A DNA stretch of 64,000 nt from JBFHIJ01 sp963678775. GTDB taxonomy: Bacteria; Bacteroidota; Ignavibacteria; Kapaibacteriales; UBA2268. The number at the start of each line of letters is the position of its first letter. Position 1 is the stretch's first letter. The notes under the pieces were generated by a model. It saw only the letters and a list, made by a program, of their open reading frames with translations. It was not told the origin of the DNA and made no database searches. The position numbers were made by a program, and so were the translations under genes. Of the stretch, positions 56,042-64,000 are shown piece by piece. The DNA lies in NCBI GenBank assembly GCA_963678775.2, contig CAXXGR010000004.1:227187-291186 (forward strand), read 5' to 3'.

Positions 56042-56124
56042 TGAGATTAGCCGGACAGTCCAAATATTACTATGGCTCCGAAATTTAGCGCAATTCCAAA
56101 GCCATATAATAAAATCTAATCTCA
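56042..56124 (-). other. highly folded ~83-nt element in the 3' region of the T9SS gene
   Basis: Three nested helices: outer TGAGATTAG/CTAATCTCA (56042-56050, 56116-56124), middle TATTAcTATGGCT/AGCCATATAATA (56065-56077, 56100-56111, one bulge), inner GGAATT/AATTTC with a GCGCTA loop; plus a small GGAC-t-GTCC hairpin on one side. The inner helix needs a G-U pair that forms only in RNA from the minus strand, which fits its place just after the stop of the minus-strand gene at 56133. No T-run follows, so it is not an ordinary terminator. Confidence 0.5.
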
Positions 56125-56132
56125 TCTCTTGC

Positions 56133-59100
56133 CTACTTTACTATCACCAGCTTCTCTGTCAGATACATTGTCGCTGACTGAAGTTTAATGAAATAAACTC
56201 CGCCAGGCAAATCTTCTGTTGATACTTCTTGCATATACTCCCCGGCTTTATATATGCCCGATAGTATTGTTTTTAGAGTTTTACCATCCAGATTTACAAT
56301 CTCAAGAGTTATATCAGCATCATATCCCAATGAGAATGATAGTTCGAACTTATCTGTACTGATAGGGTTAGGAAATGCTTTTGGTGCTTCCAAATTACTG
56401 CCATTGAGTAATATTTTTGCTATATCTCCAGCGCAGTAAGGTTGTAGCTCTATAACACCCTGTATAGCATTAAACAGGACGCATTCGCTATCGTCTGAAC
56501 TTAGCTCCACTTGTAAGTCTGCTTTTGTTGTTTCTAAAGTTGATAGATATGTATCAAATATTATATCAAGCAGATCCGCTCCACCATCAATCACTTTGTC
56601 CGAGATACTAACGATATCAGCGTCAATAAAGCCATTCCTACTATCTATTTCTACATTTTGCAAGTCAAAATATCCGACTAATGCTTGGTTTAGAGTAACA
56701 GCATCCTCGTCTACAAACAGGAAGTTAGGCATATAACTTATTTTAATATGTAAAGACTGAATATCTAAATAGGATATATCTGTACCTGACAAGAGCTTAA
56801 CAGTCTTTTTAGCTTTAGAACCTATTGCTACTTTAGATCCCAATGGCTGCAAGGCTACTTCTCTATTAATATTAACTGCAGTGCCGGTAATTTCCTTAGT
56901 TAGTGAAATCGGCGAACCATTTTTTGCATTGATTTCAACTGTAGCAGAACTTAATGCATCTCTCGAAGACGGTCTGTAGTTGATTGGTATACAGTATGTA
57001 CTATCTCTTTTCACTACAAAATCGCCAACAGGATTAGCAAAATAAAATTCCGAAGAAGGAGTACTAAATATCGGGGCTTCAAATTCCATCTCATTAGTGC
57101 CAAAGTTAACTATTTTCAGCATCATCTGCTCTTCTGTTCCATAGCAAGCTGATACAGGGTCGGAACTAACTGCGACAAGCTCTTCTACACCGCCACCTGT
57201 AAAGTTGATTGTAATATTTTGATTAATATCATTGTCAATTTTTAGGACTGCTGCATTATGCTCTGCAAATGCCCTAAAATACACATCAAAGCTAATATCT
57301 TCACCCGGCATAAGCTCAATCGGAAATGTCAGTTGAGAGTTATCAATAGCAAATCCTTTGTTGCTGAAATTATCTTTGCCCATGCCAAGACTATTGTCGA
57401 CAGGAGATAATCCGGTAATTATAACTCTATCAGCAAACTCCCAAGCAGACTGCGCCAGATTAGTTATTGTAACTCTGGCTTTTTTAATATCGTTTGCATT
57501 GTTGATAAGGGCTATACCTAAATCTATATCAGCATTGTTGCTTTGAAGTTTACCATAAACTCCCATCCCGGATAGTTTTGTTGCTGATTTGCTTATCGTC
57601 CCGTCACTCAATTTATATCGCAAATCTAAAGAGTATTTTTTAGTACTCTCAGGCACAAATTTCACTGGTAGATAAATAACATCGCCCGTGCCTAATCTTT
57701 TACAAACATCCGTTTTATTAAACTTAAACACACCATCAGAATTATCATTTTCTGTTATTATATCTTCTATTGTGATAGGGACATTCCCACTGTTTTGGAT
57801 TTTAATTCCCTCATCCGTAGCGCTATATTCAAACCCTTTAGTCTTCCTTCCAAAATCATAATTAGCTGAAAGAATACCCGGCATTAGTCCCTTTGCTTCT
57901 ATTACGCAGACACTGTCCGCATCTGAAATTGTGTTAGAATAAAACACAATAGAATCTTTGTACTCTGCCATTTGGGATGCAGTTATCTTAATTTTATAAT
58001 TAATATATGATTTTTTAGGTATAGTAATCGGATCGGACTCTGTTGGAATTTTTGGCAATTCAACAGTAATATCCGAATGTTCAGGAAGTTTGACGCCATT
58101 GATTATCAGCGGTAATTTTCCCTTATTAAATAATCTTACAGTACTCTCTGACTCTTTATTTGCTAAAACATCTCCTAAATCGCAGTCGTATGCATCTATT
58201 TCAGGATAGCCTATTTCGGCATGAGTGTATAAGATGTAAAATGACTTGCAGGTATCTTGCACTCCCAAAGAATCTGAGTATTCTCCAAGCGCTTCCGCTT
58301 TGAAGCTCAAAGTCAGCTCTTCAGACTCTCCAGCAGGTAAAATAAAAGGTGCTGGACTTCCAATTATTTCAAAGCCGTTCGAAAGTCGTTTTAGCAGTAT
58401 ATCATCGACATGTGCATCAATTTTTGACATGTTTTTGAGATTTACTTTCTTAGTAACTTCTTCACCCACTTTTATCACTCCAAAATCTATTATGTTGGGT
58501 TCAAACGCCAAAACAATAGGATTATACTCTATCCTGACTATCGTATCATTTCCGGCTCTATCCACAAAAAGTATTTTTGCTTTGGCTTTGAGATTCGGAT
58601 TTTTAATTTTTAAAGCCCAAGCGAGTGATTGAATAGTATTTGAAGTAACTGCTTCCGAATTTAATATGTAGTTTTCCGTACTGTCAGCAAATAAAATTGG
58701 CGGATACAAACACGATGCTAATTCTACATTGTCAGGATAGTCTACTACATTGCCTTCTACATCTCCATTGCAATTCATAGTCCAGAAAGGTCTTGGTGCA
58801 AGTGTATCATGCTTGTCCTCTGCTTTAAATGCGTAGGCAGCACCAACTGAGTACGACTCGTGACGAGAAGCCCCCCTTAGATACGCCATAAACGGCAAAT
58901 CCGCTTTCAAATAAAATGTTTCTGACAATTCAATAGTAGCATCTACCAAAACATAAGCTTCGCCTTGAGAAGTAGGGAAAAAAGAATCTGTTTTATTTAT
59001 TTGAGCATGATTGATAAAAGGCTGCCATAATAAGTCATCTCCATCTTTCGTGCCGATTTGAATAGAATTTGCATTCATTCCTTCAGGAAGCACTAAAGAT

Positions 59101-59141
59101 ATTTTCATTCCATTCATAGGTATAATGGCTATAATCCTCAA
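56133..59141 (-). CDS. C-terminal part of a frameshifted IgGFc/HYDIN-type T9SS protein
   Basis: 1002 codons. It continues, one base out of frame, the gene of 59083-60285; the start of this frame (TTG at 59141) is not a convincing true start. Contains several ASH/HYDIN-type (choice-of-anchor-D) beta domains (FGVIKVGEEVTKKVNLKN, DFGRKTKGFEYS..., FGTNEMEFEAPIF), and a T9SS sorting domain at the end (PNPISTDKFELSF... to TEKLVIVK). Surface-located, probably with the N-terminal IgGFc-like domain, if the frame is restored. Confidence 0.7.
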   Translation of the reverse strand: MRIIAIIPMNGMKISLVLPEGMNANSIQIGTKDGDDLLWQPFINHAQINKTDSFFPTSQGEAYVLVDATIELSETFYLKADLPFMAYLRGASRHESYSVGAAYAFKAEDKHDTLAPRPFWTMNCNGDVEGNVVDYPDNVELASCLYPPILFADSTENYILNSEAVTSNTIQSLAWALKIKNPNLKAKAKILFVDRAGNDTIVRIEYNPIVLAFEPNIIDFGVIKVGEEVTKKVNLKNMSKIDAHVDDILLKRLSNGFEIIGSPAPFILPAGESEELTLSFKAEALGEYSDSLGVQDTCKSFYILYTHAEIGYPEIDAYDCDLGDVLANKESESTVRLFNKGKLPLIINGVKLPEHSDITVELPKIPTESDPITIPKKSYINYKIKITASQMAEYKDSIVFYSNTISDADSVCVIEAKGLMPGILSANYDFGRKTKGFEYSATDEGIKIQNSGNVPITIEDIITENDNSDGVFKFNKTDVCKRLGTGDVIYLPVKFVPESTKKYSLDLRYKLSDGTISKSATKLSGMGVYGKLQSNNADIDLGIALINNANDIKKARVTITNLAQSAWEFADRVIITGLSPVDNSLGMGKDNFSNKGFAIDNSQLTFPIELMPGEDISFDVYFRAFAEHNAAVLKIDNDINQNITINFTGGGVEELVAVSSDPVSACYGTEEQMMLKIVNFGTNEMEFEAPIFSTPSSEFYFANPVGDFVVKRDSTYCIPINYRPSSRDALSSATVEINAKNGSPISLTKEITGTAVNINREVALQPLGSKVAIGSKAKKTVKLLSGTDISYLDIQSLHIKISYMPNFLFVDEDAVTLNQALVGYFDLQNVEIDSRNGFIDADIVSISDKVIDGGADLLDIIFDTYLSTLETTKADLQVELSSDDSECVLFNAIQGVIELQPYCAGDIAKILLNGSNLEAPKAFPNPISTDKFELSFSLGYDADITLEIVNLDGKTLKTILSGIYKAGEYMQEVSTEDLPGGVYFIKLQSATMYLTEKLVIVK

Positions 59142-60285
59142 TCAGTGGTACCATTATATAACTCTGGAATTGACTGATTGGAGATATAGAGACCATACTG
59201 GGACCTCCTACTTTTTCGGGCAAGCCGTCTTCTTTTACACCTGTATTATACATAGATACTGCAATAGGCTTATCAGCCATAATGTAGGCAGCACTTTTAT
59301 TAGCATTGTCATAAATTCTTGTTTCTATAAAGCCTTCGTTTATCTTTCCGCTTGCTTTGGAAAGCTCTGTAACCCATTCGCCGTTTATATATATATTTGT
59401 TTTTGGCTCTTTTGCATAAACCCTTACAACCGGACTATATCTACGCTCTGGATAGTATGGAACGAGGTACTCATGGCCCCAGCTATAAACCGGTAATTCC
59501 ATATTTGCCAAGTAATCTGAATTTCCATTTTCTAATGGGATATTTGTGTTTTGATTGCCACTAATTATCGCAACCGGTTTAGTAGCAGTTACTACAGTTC
59601 CTGACAAATCTGATCTGTTCCTAAAGGTAGGAAGCATAAACACATCACCGGAATTCAGAATTTTTCTTAAGGTATCCCCACTTTTTTTAAATCCGGGGAC
59701 TAAAGTTTCATCGTTACCACCAATCACCACTTCTATTTTTGTATTGTCATAAGCGGCTACTATGCATGCCATAGAAGATAGACTACTTATCGAAGGGTAA
59801 TACTCTGAGGCATCATTATATGACGATAGAATATACTCTGTACCCAATGCCTCTTGGGGATATACAGTTATCGCGTCGGATGATTGGTTATATCTGATAG
59901 AAGCAATAATAGAAATGGGATTTTCAGCATTTATTTTAATAGCATAATCCTCAAAGACCTGAGGCTCTATTTCTATATCTACCTTCCCTTTAGAATAAGA
60001 AATCACTTCGTTGGCAGGCAACTCAATTACTTCTGTTCTATTTGGTAGGATTTGAGTACTAAAGTGTATGTTCACTGCATCCACATTTATGTTTACCCAA
60101 GTCCTATAAGGAGAGCTAACATATAGCAACACTTTATTATCATATGGGTTATCACTTTCTATGCAGGGCGGGACTGTAAAAATAAAATCACGTCCCATAT
60201 TATTTACGCCAAACAGCTCATCATCCACTGCAAATAGATTTATACTGCTAAGCACTAAAGCTAAAAATAGTATATATTTCTTCAT
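59083..60285 (-). CDS. N-terminal part of the same frameshifted surface protein (IgGFc-binding-like)
   Basis: 400 codons. Signal peptide ~1-20, then an IgGFc-binding-like region (~90-390) with VPYYPERRYSPVVRVYAKEP and FIETRIYDNANKSAAYIMADKPIAVSMY. After SHYTYEWNEN it runs into a TGA at 59083 (codons TCC TGA), while the continuation lies in the +1 frame. Removing one base from the short A-run at 59102-59105 on the minus-strand reading joins both halves as WNE-ISLVLPEGM. Alone it would be a secreted fragment with no sorting domain. Confidence 0.7.
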   Translation of the reverse strand: MKKYILFLALVLSSINLFAVDDELFGVNNMGRDFIFTVPPCIESDNPYDNKVLLYVSSPYRTWVNINVDAVNIHFSTQILPNRTEVIELPANEVISYSKGKVDIEIEPQVFEDYAIKINAENPISIIASIRYNQSSDAITVYPQEALGTEYILSSYNDASEYYPSISSLSSMACIVAAYDNTKIEVVIGGNDETLVPGFKKSGDTLRKILNSGDVFMLPTFRNRSDLSGTVVTATKPVAIISGNQNTNIPLENGNSDYLANMELPVYSWGHEYLVPYYPERRYSPVVRVYAKEPKTNIYINGEWVTELSKASGKINEGFIETRIYDNANKSAAYIMADKPIAVSMYNTGVKEDGLPEKVGGPSMVSISPISQFQSYIMVPLIEDYSHYTYEWNENIFSAS

Positions 60286-60463
60286 ATCATATCCGTTAAT
60301 ATATTTATGCCATAATAAGCAATATCTCTATTTTTGCAAACAGAAATTATGCCTTATTAAAATAAGACACTTATGATGCTGTTTTGTCTCAATATATTTT
60401 AAAAGAAATATATCAAATACAATAATATCTATTATTTACGGATTGAAATTCTGTAAGTGCTAT

Positions 60464-61012
60464 TTACTCCATCTCAAGGAACGCCACTATAGTCTCCCCA
60501 AAATTCTTTTCTTTAATCAGTGTCATGCCTTCCGGAATCACAACTCCATAGATTTTACTATACTCCAGCACCATAATCCCATCTGCATTTAAGAGATTTC
60601 TGTCTACGATTATTTGTAGCATCTCATTCGTAAATCCTGCTTTATATGGCGGATCTGAAAAAATTATATCATATTTTTTATCGGTGTTTTTGCAAAACTT
60701 CAGAGCGTCAGAGTTTATTATCTCATACTCTTCTTTGGGCACATCAAACTCATCCATTATGCGCTTAATCATGTCTATAACTTTGCGGTTCTTTTCTACG
60801 AAGCTAACTGATTCACCGCCCCTGCTGAGAGCCTCAAGCCCCAGAGCTCCGGTTCCTGCACATATATCGGCGATTTGCATTTCATCCATATCTTTTAGTC
60901 CCATTAGGATGTTAAATATGCTTTCCCGCGCCTGATCTAAAGTTGGTCTGACTCCCTCAGGAATTTTCCCTTTATATCTTCTACCTCCATAAATACCACT
61001 TATTATTCTCAT
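60464..61012 (-). CDS. rsmD: 16S rRNA (guanine966-N2)-methyltransferase
   Basis: 182 residues, usual length. MRIISGIYGGRRYKGKIPEG is the family start; AGTGALG at 52-58 binds SAM; DPPY at 120-123 is the catalytic motif. Methylates 16S rRNA during 30S assembly. Its start overlaps the stop of the upstream thioredoxin-like gene by four bases (ATGA). Confidence 0.9.
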   Translation of the reverse strand: MRIISGIYGGRRYKGKIPEGVRPTLDQARESIFNILMGLKDMDEMQIADICAGTGALGLEALSRGGESVSFVEKNRKVIDMIKRIMDEFDVPKEEYEIINSDALKFCKNTDKKYDIIFSDPPYKAGFTNEMLQIIVDRNLLNADGIMVLEYSKIYGVVIPEGMTLIKEKNFGETIVAFLEME

Positions 61013-61250
61013 TTGCCTTCCAAGTGCATTTTTAAAGTATTAATTAAGTTAACACCTCGCAATGCGGAACCCTCTGCAACTATTTTACCTTCCGGATTAA
61101 TAAGTATAGGTTTCGGAATAGAAGAGACTTTAAATCTGCGAGCTATCATATTGCCAAACCCTCCGGTAAGGAACGCATGATTCCAAGGCATTTTCCATTT
61201 CTTACCTCGAAATTCATTAATCTTACCAACTTGCTTATCAAGGGGAGAAG
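61009..61250 (-). CDS. C-terminal end of a frameshifted TlpA-like thioredoxin
   Basis: The ~60-80 residue continuation of the gene at 61238-62626 in the +1 frame: ...DKQVGKINEF, then IARRFKVSSIPKPILINPEGKIV with the cis-proline loop of thioredoxins, ending MHLEGK. There is no separate start with a good ribosome binding site. It belongs to the thioredoxin fold broken at 61242-61245. Confidence 0.65.
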
Positions 61251-62626
61251 CTCATAAATTCTATTTGTCCTTTATATTTCTCGAAGGCATCGTGCAAGTG
61301 TGGCATTTCTCTAACGCATGGACCGCACCATGTTGCCCAAAAATCTATAAATACATACTTACCTTTGAAGTATTCATTGCTAAATGTTTTATCCGAATCA
61401 TCTAATGAACCAATAGAAAATACAGGGGCAGTTTCACCAACCATACTATTTTCTATTTTTTCCATCAACTGCTTAGCTGAACTGATATATTTTGATTCGG
61501 GAAAGAAGACAAACAAATGCTCATAGTACTGCCTTACTTTGTCTTTTTCGCCACGAGTATATGCATATACTAAACTTTGAAAAACAAAGTCTTCTCTGAC
61601 TTCTGGGTATGGATTGCTTACCATTAAAGAGTCAAAATAATTGGAATACTTTTCGCCTACTAAATGACGAGCAGCCACAGCCACTCCCATACTTCCAATA
61701 TAGTATTTCCATAACGGAGATTTGAAATCTAAATTATCTAATGACTTAGCAAGTAAGTCTTTTTTTACTAATTCAGAATTACCCGTCAAAAACGCAGCTC
61801 CACTTATTTTTATGTAAGAGGCAAAAGTTACTTTTTTATATAAATCACTGGGTGCATCTTCAATCAGCTTTTCCATTTGATTAAAATCAGGCTTTAAATC
61901 ATCAGAAGTGATTTTTGTTTGTACGCCCGAAGAGATAGTAGCATACGCGTTGGTCATTTTCAATTCTATTTTGGTTAAGGCATCAAGTTGCTCTATTTGA
62001 CTTTCTAAAAAGTCATTTGATTTGACTTGTTGGACTTCTCTATATGCCGGAAACTTTGCAGGATCAAATTCAACTGTCACTTTACCATTTAGAGTTGTCA
62101 GCACTGCATAGAATCTACCACATTCATAGATATAGTTTTCCGCATTCGTTGGCAATATCAGATCATTTCCCTTAGCAAGTCTGTATATCGTCGTGTTTAC
62201 TGACTCCCCACTTTCATCCAAAGTAGTTTTAAATACTTCTTTATCTTTAGGTAAATCATACGAAGTCAGCCTATCACAATCACCACTATAAGTTAACAAC
62301 TTTGCAGATTGAGCAGCCGGATTAAGCTGCAAGGCTTCCATATTGATATTTATTTCCGCATCCGTATCCTTAATTTCTAATGGGAAAAAGTATTTCGCAT
62401 AGTTCGGAGCTTCCACTTCTATCATTAGGTGTAAAGTTTTCAGTTCTATCTCAAATTCGTTATCAAGCTGCATCTTATCGAAGATTATATCACCGGACTC
62501 TGCATTGATAACTTTAAGGTGTATAGGCGAAAGGGTTTCACCGTCAGAATCATAAATATTAATCTCTATTGCCTGAGCCGAAATTGAAACAATCACTAAT
62601 AAAATAAGTATATATATAAGTTTCAT
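61238..62626 (-). CDS. TlpA-like thioredoxin protein, N-terminal and central part (frameshifted)
   Basis: 462 codons. Signal peptide ~1-19, a ~370-residue N-terminal region of beta and helical repeats, and then a TlpA/ResA-like thioredoxin domain with WCGPC near 440. The frame stops at TGA 61238-61240 (CCT TGA TAA) in the middle of the domain; one base fewer in the C-run at 61242-61245 continues into FSLDKQVGK... and the missing cis-proline half. Periplasmic disulfide reductase by family; without the second half it would probably not fold. Confidence 0.75.
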   Translation of the reverse strand: MKLIYILILLVIVSISAQAIEINIYDSDGETLSPIHLKVINAESGDIIFDKMQLDNEFEIELKTLHLMIEVEAPNYAKYFFPLEIKDTDAEININMEALQLNPAAQSAKLLTYSGDCDRLTSYDLPKDKEVFKTTLDESGESVNTTIYRLAKGNDLILPTNAENYIYECGRFYAVLTTLNGKVTVEFDPAKFPAYREVQQVKSNDFLESQIEQLDALTKIELKMTNAYATISSGVQTKITSDDLKPDFNQMEKLIEDAPSDLYKKVTFASYIKISGAAFLTGNSELVKKDLLAKSLDNLDFKSPLWKYYIGSMGVAVAARHLVGEKYSNYFDSLMVSNPYPEVREDFVFQSLVYAYTRGEKDKVRQYYEHLFVFFPESKYISSAKQLMEKIENSMVGETAPVFSIGSLDDSDKTFSNEYFKGKYVFIDFWATWCGPCVREMPHLHDAFEKYKGQIEFMSFSP

Positions 62627-62738
62627 CGTTTTTACTTCCTTTTTGGATATAAGTTTACTATTTTACAATCGTCAAGATAATTCATTCTGCACTTTGTCGC
62701 AAATTTTTACAGATTTTTTTAATAGAAAAAGATAAATA

Positions 62739-63167
62739 ATGATATATATAAGCCAAAATATACAAATAGACGAAAACGAATTAGTATTGGACTTTGTTCG
62801 ATCTTCTGGGCCCGGAGGCCAAAATGTCAACAAAGTATCCACCGCTGTGCAGTTGCGTTTTGATGTTGCCAATTCTAACTCATTGCCTGAACATGTCAAA
62901 AATCGCATAAAAGAATTAGCAAAAAACAAAATTACTGAGGCAGGCGTACTTATAATCGAAGCCAAAAAGTTTCGCTCACAGCTTAAAAACAGGCAGGACG
63001 CTGTAGCCAGACTGACTTCGTTAATACTAAAAGCAGTAGAAGTGCCAAAAAAGAGACTCCCATCCAAAGTAAGTGCAGCTCAAAAGAGACAAAGACTGGA
63101 AAATAAAAAACGCAGATCAGAAACAAAAAAAATGAGACAAAACAATCAATTAGATATGTTTAAATAG
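62739..63167 (+). CDS. arfB: ribosome-rescue peptidyl-tRNA hydrolase ArfB-like
   Basis: 142 residues. GGQ catalytic loop at 26-28 in RSSGPGGQNVNKV and a long basic C-terminal tail (KRRSETKKMRQ) that in ArfB/ICT1 proteins enters the empty mRNA channel of stalled ribosomes. Releases the peptide from non-stop complexes. Related to, but much shorter than, RF2 seen at 23972. Confidence 0.9.
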   Translation: MIYISQNIQIDENELVLDFVRSSGPGGQNVNKVSTAVQLRFDVANSNSLPEHVKNRIKELAKNKITEAGVLIIEAKKFRSQLKNRQDAVARLTSLILKAVEVPKKRLPSKVSAAQKRQRLENKKRRSETKKMRQNNQLDMFK

Positions 63168-63169
63168 AA

Positions 63170-63382
63170 ATGAGACTTAAGAAAATCATCATAGCATTTG
63201 TATTTTCTTTAGTCATGGCGATTAGCACCGTTGATAGTCGCTCTTTATCCAACTACGGCAGGCCTGCTATTATATGCCAGATAAAGCAAACTCCCAATTA
63301 TTCTAAACGCAAAAAATCCTTAAAAAATCCTCGCTTCGCAATCGCAACATGCTATAAGCTTTTTCCTACAAATAACAAATAA
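63170..63382 (+). CDS. small basic secreted peptide (uncertain gene)
   Basis: 70 residues starting two bases after arfB. The first ~22 residues look like a signal peptide (MRLKKIIIAFVFSLVMAIST); the rest is basic with two cysteines. No family recognised. It could be a real short gene coupled to arfB or chance reading. Confidence 0.35.
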   Translation: MRLKKIIIAFVFSLVMAISTVDSRSLSNYGRPAIICQIKQTPNYSKRKKSLKNPRFAIATCYKLFPTNNK

Positions 63383-63492
63383 ATTTATATTTCTTTATTA
63401 TTTAATTTTATTAAAATATAGAAATTACTTATCTTGCTATATAATATTACTAAGCATAATATGATTTAGATCTTCGGGGGGAGAGAATAAAC

Positions 63493-63948
63493 ATGAATAA
63501 AGTACTTTATATAACTCTGGTTTTTGTACTATTCTTTGGATGTAATCATCCTCTTTCAGCGCAGACTGCAAAAGAAGAAGTATTCTCTAATTTAATTGAA
63601 AAACTATATATGGCAGGGGTAGACTCCATATTTATCAGTGATGCTATGAGAAATCCTAATGTACAATTTGAAGAAAAATTTGTACGAATAAATGTGATTG
63701 GTGCTTTCAAAAAGCCCGATTACTCTAATCATTACAATAAGTTCTCAGTCAAAAAATCTAAATCTTTCTATAAAGAGCATTTTGAATTGCTCAAAGCTGC
63801 AGAAAATAAGTTTTCCGTGCCCGCTGAGGTTATTACTTCTGTGCTATGGGTAGAAACTCGCCATGGTGGTTACTTAGGTAAAAACAATATAGCTTCAGTT
63901 TTTTTTAGTACTGCTCTTGCCAATACCGAAGAAACATCAAATGAATAA
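63493..63948 (+). CDS. MltB-like lytic transglycosylase, N-terminal part (likely frameshifted, cut by window)
   Basis: 151 codons. Lipoprotein-type start (FFGCN) and then the SLT_2-like beginning: SFYKEHFELLKAAENKFSVPAEVITSVLWVETRHGG with the catalytic glutamate E121. After LANTEE the frame stops at TAA 63946-63948, but the +1 frame continues as MNKDALKAKFDGTEKEL to the window edge. One base fewer in the AAA near 63932-63934 joins them. The enzyme cleaves peptidoglycan glycan strands. Confidence 0.65.
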   Translation: MNKVLYITLVFVLFFGCNHPLSAQTAKEEVFSNLIEKLYMAGVDSIFISDAMRNPNVQFEEKFVRINVIGAFKKPDYSNHYNKFSVKKSKSFYKEHFELLKAAENKFSVPAEVITSVLWVETRHGGYLGKNNIASVFFSTALANTEETSNE

Positions 63949-64000
63949 AGATGCTTTAAAAGCAAAATTTGACGGTACCGAAAAGGAACTTGATTCTCTT
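63941..64000 (+). pseudogene. continuation of the MltB-like gene in the +1 frame, cut by the window end
   Basis: ATG AAT AAA ... reads MNKDALKAKFDGTEKELDSL, 20 residues to the window edge, open throughout. The overlap with the preceding stop (ATGAATAA) could alternatively be a coupled second gene, but the preceding frame ends inside the transglycosylase domain, which speaks for one broken gene. Confidence 0.45.

Overview
The window is AT-rich chromosomal DNA from a bacterium of the Bacteroidota / FCB group. The main evidence is a set of very large secreted proteins ending in type IX secretion (T9SS) C-terminal sorting domains. TSP3-OmpA, DUF481 and LolA-like envelope proteins and a LytTR regulator fit the same assignment. 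The exact lineage (for example a Kapabacteria- or Ignavibacteria-like group) is inferred and not proven. No rRNA, tRNA or CRISPR array was seen.

Layout. 1-3261: tandem array of paralogous ~205-210 residue ABC-2-type membrane proteins, one copy truncated by the window edge and one broken. 3262-14015: accessory region with an OmpA/TSP3 outer-membrane protein, a Fic-fold protein with a ruined active site, a glycosyltransferase-transporter pair, a T9SS propeller protein, and three copies of a multi-hairpin intergenic repeat (3384, 10160, 11627). 14120-20284: compact minus-strand Mu-like phage block (protease, capsid, cement, gp36 connector, holin-like, endolysin, beta-sandwich protein, fibre, spanin-like, portal), with no terminase, tail tube/sheath, tape measure or transposase in view. 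20499-29500: mostly housekeeping genes: a PLP decarboxylase, two glycosyltransferases, prfB with its programmed +1 frameshift, a candidate sRNA, a Dph6-like ATPase, a lone phage-like HTH gene, and lepA-lepB. 29613-35590: an orphan LytTR regulator, a three-gene receiver-protein operon (HDOD, histidine kinase, degenerate HD-GYP), then DUF3108 and LolA-like envelope genes. 36373-52856: three giant T9SS beta-helix/Ig-like surface proteins, two of them recent mosaic duplicates, with hutI and a small lipoprotein between. 53683-64000: SDR, DUF481, MmcQ/YjbR, NifU-like, an IgGFc/HYDIN-type T9SS gene (frameshifted), rsmD, a TlpA-like thioredoxin gene (frameshifted), arfB and an MltB-like gene that appears frameshifted at the window edge.

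How parts work together. The surface proteins presumably leave through Sec and then T9SS. LepB, LolA-like, DUF3108, DUF481 and OmpA/TSP3 proteins belong to envelope biogenesis. The receiver operon looks like a cytosolic phosphorelay without a DNA-binding output.

Most unusual points: the reduced capsid-lysis cassette; the mosaic giant paralogues; the multi-hairpin repeat family; an orphan terminator marking a possible sRNA; a folded ~83-nt element at 56042-56124; and three broken genes that all need the same +1 frame correction, in a window that also carries the classical prfB +1 site.
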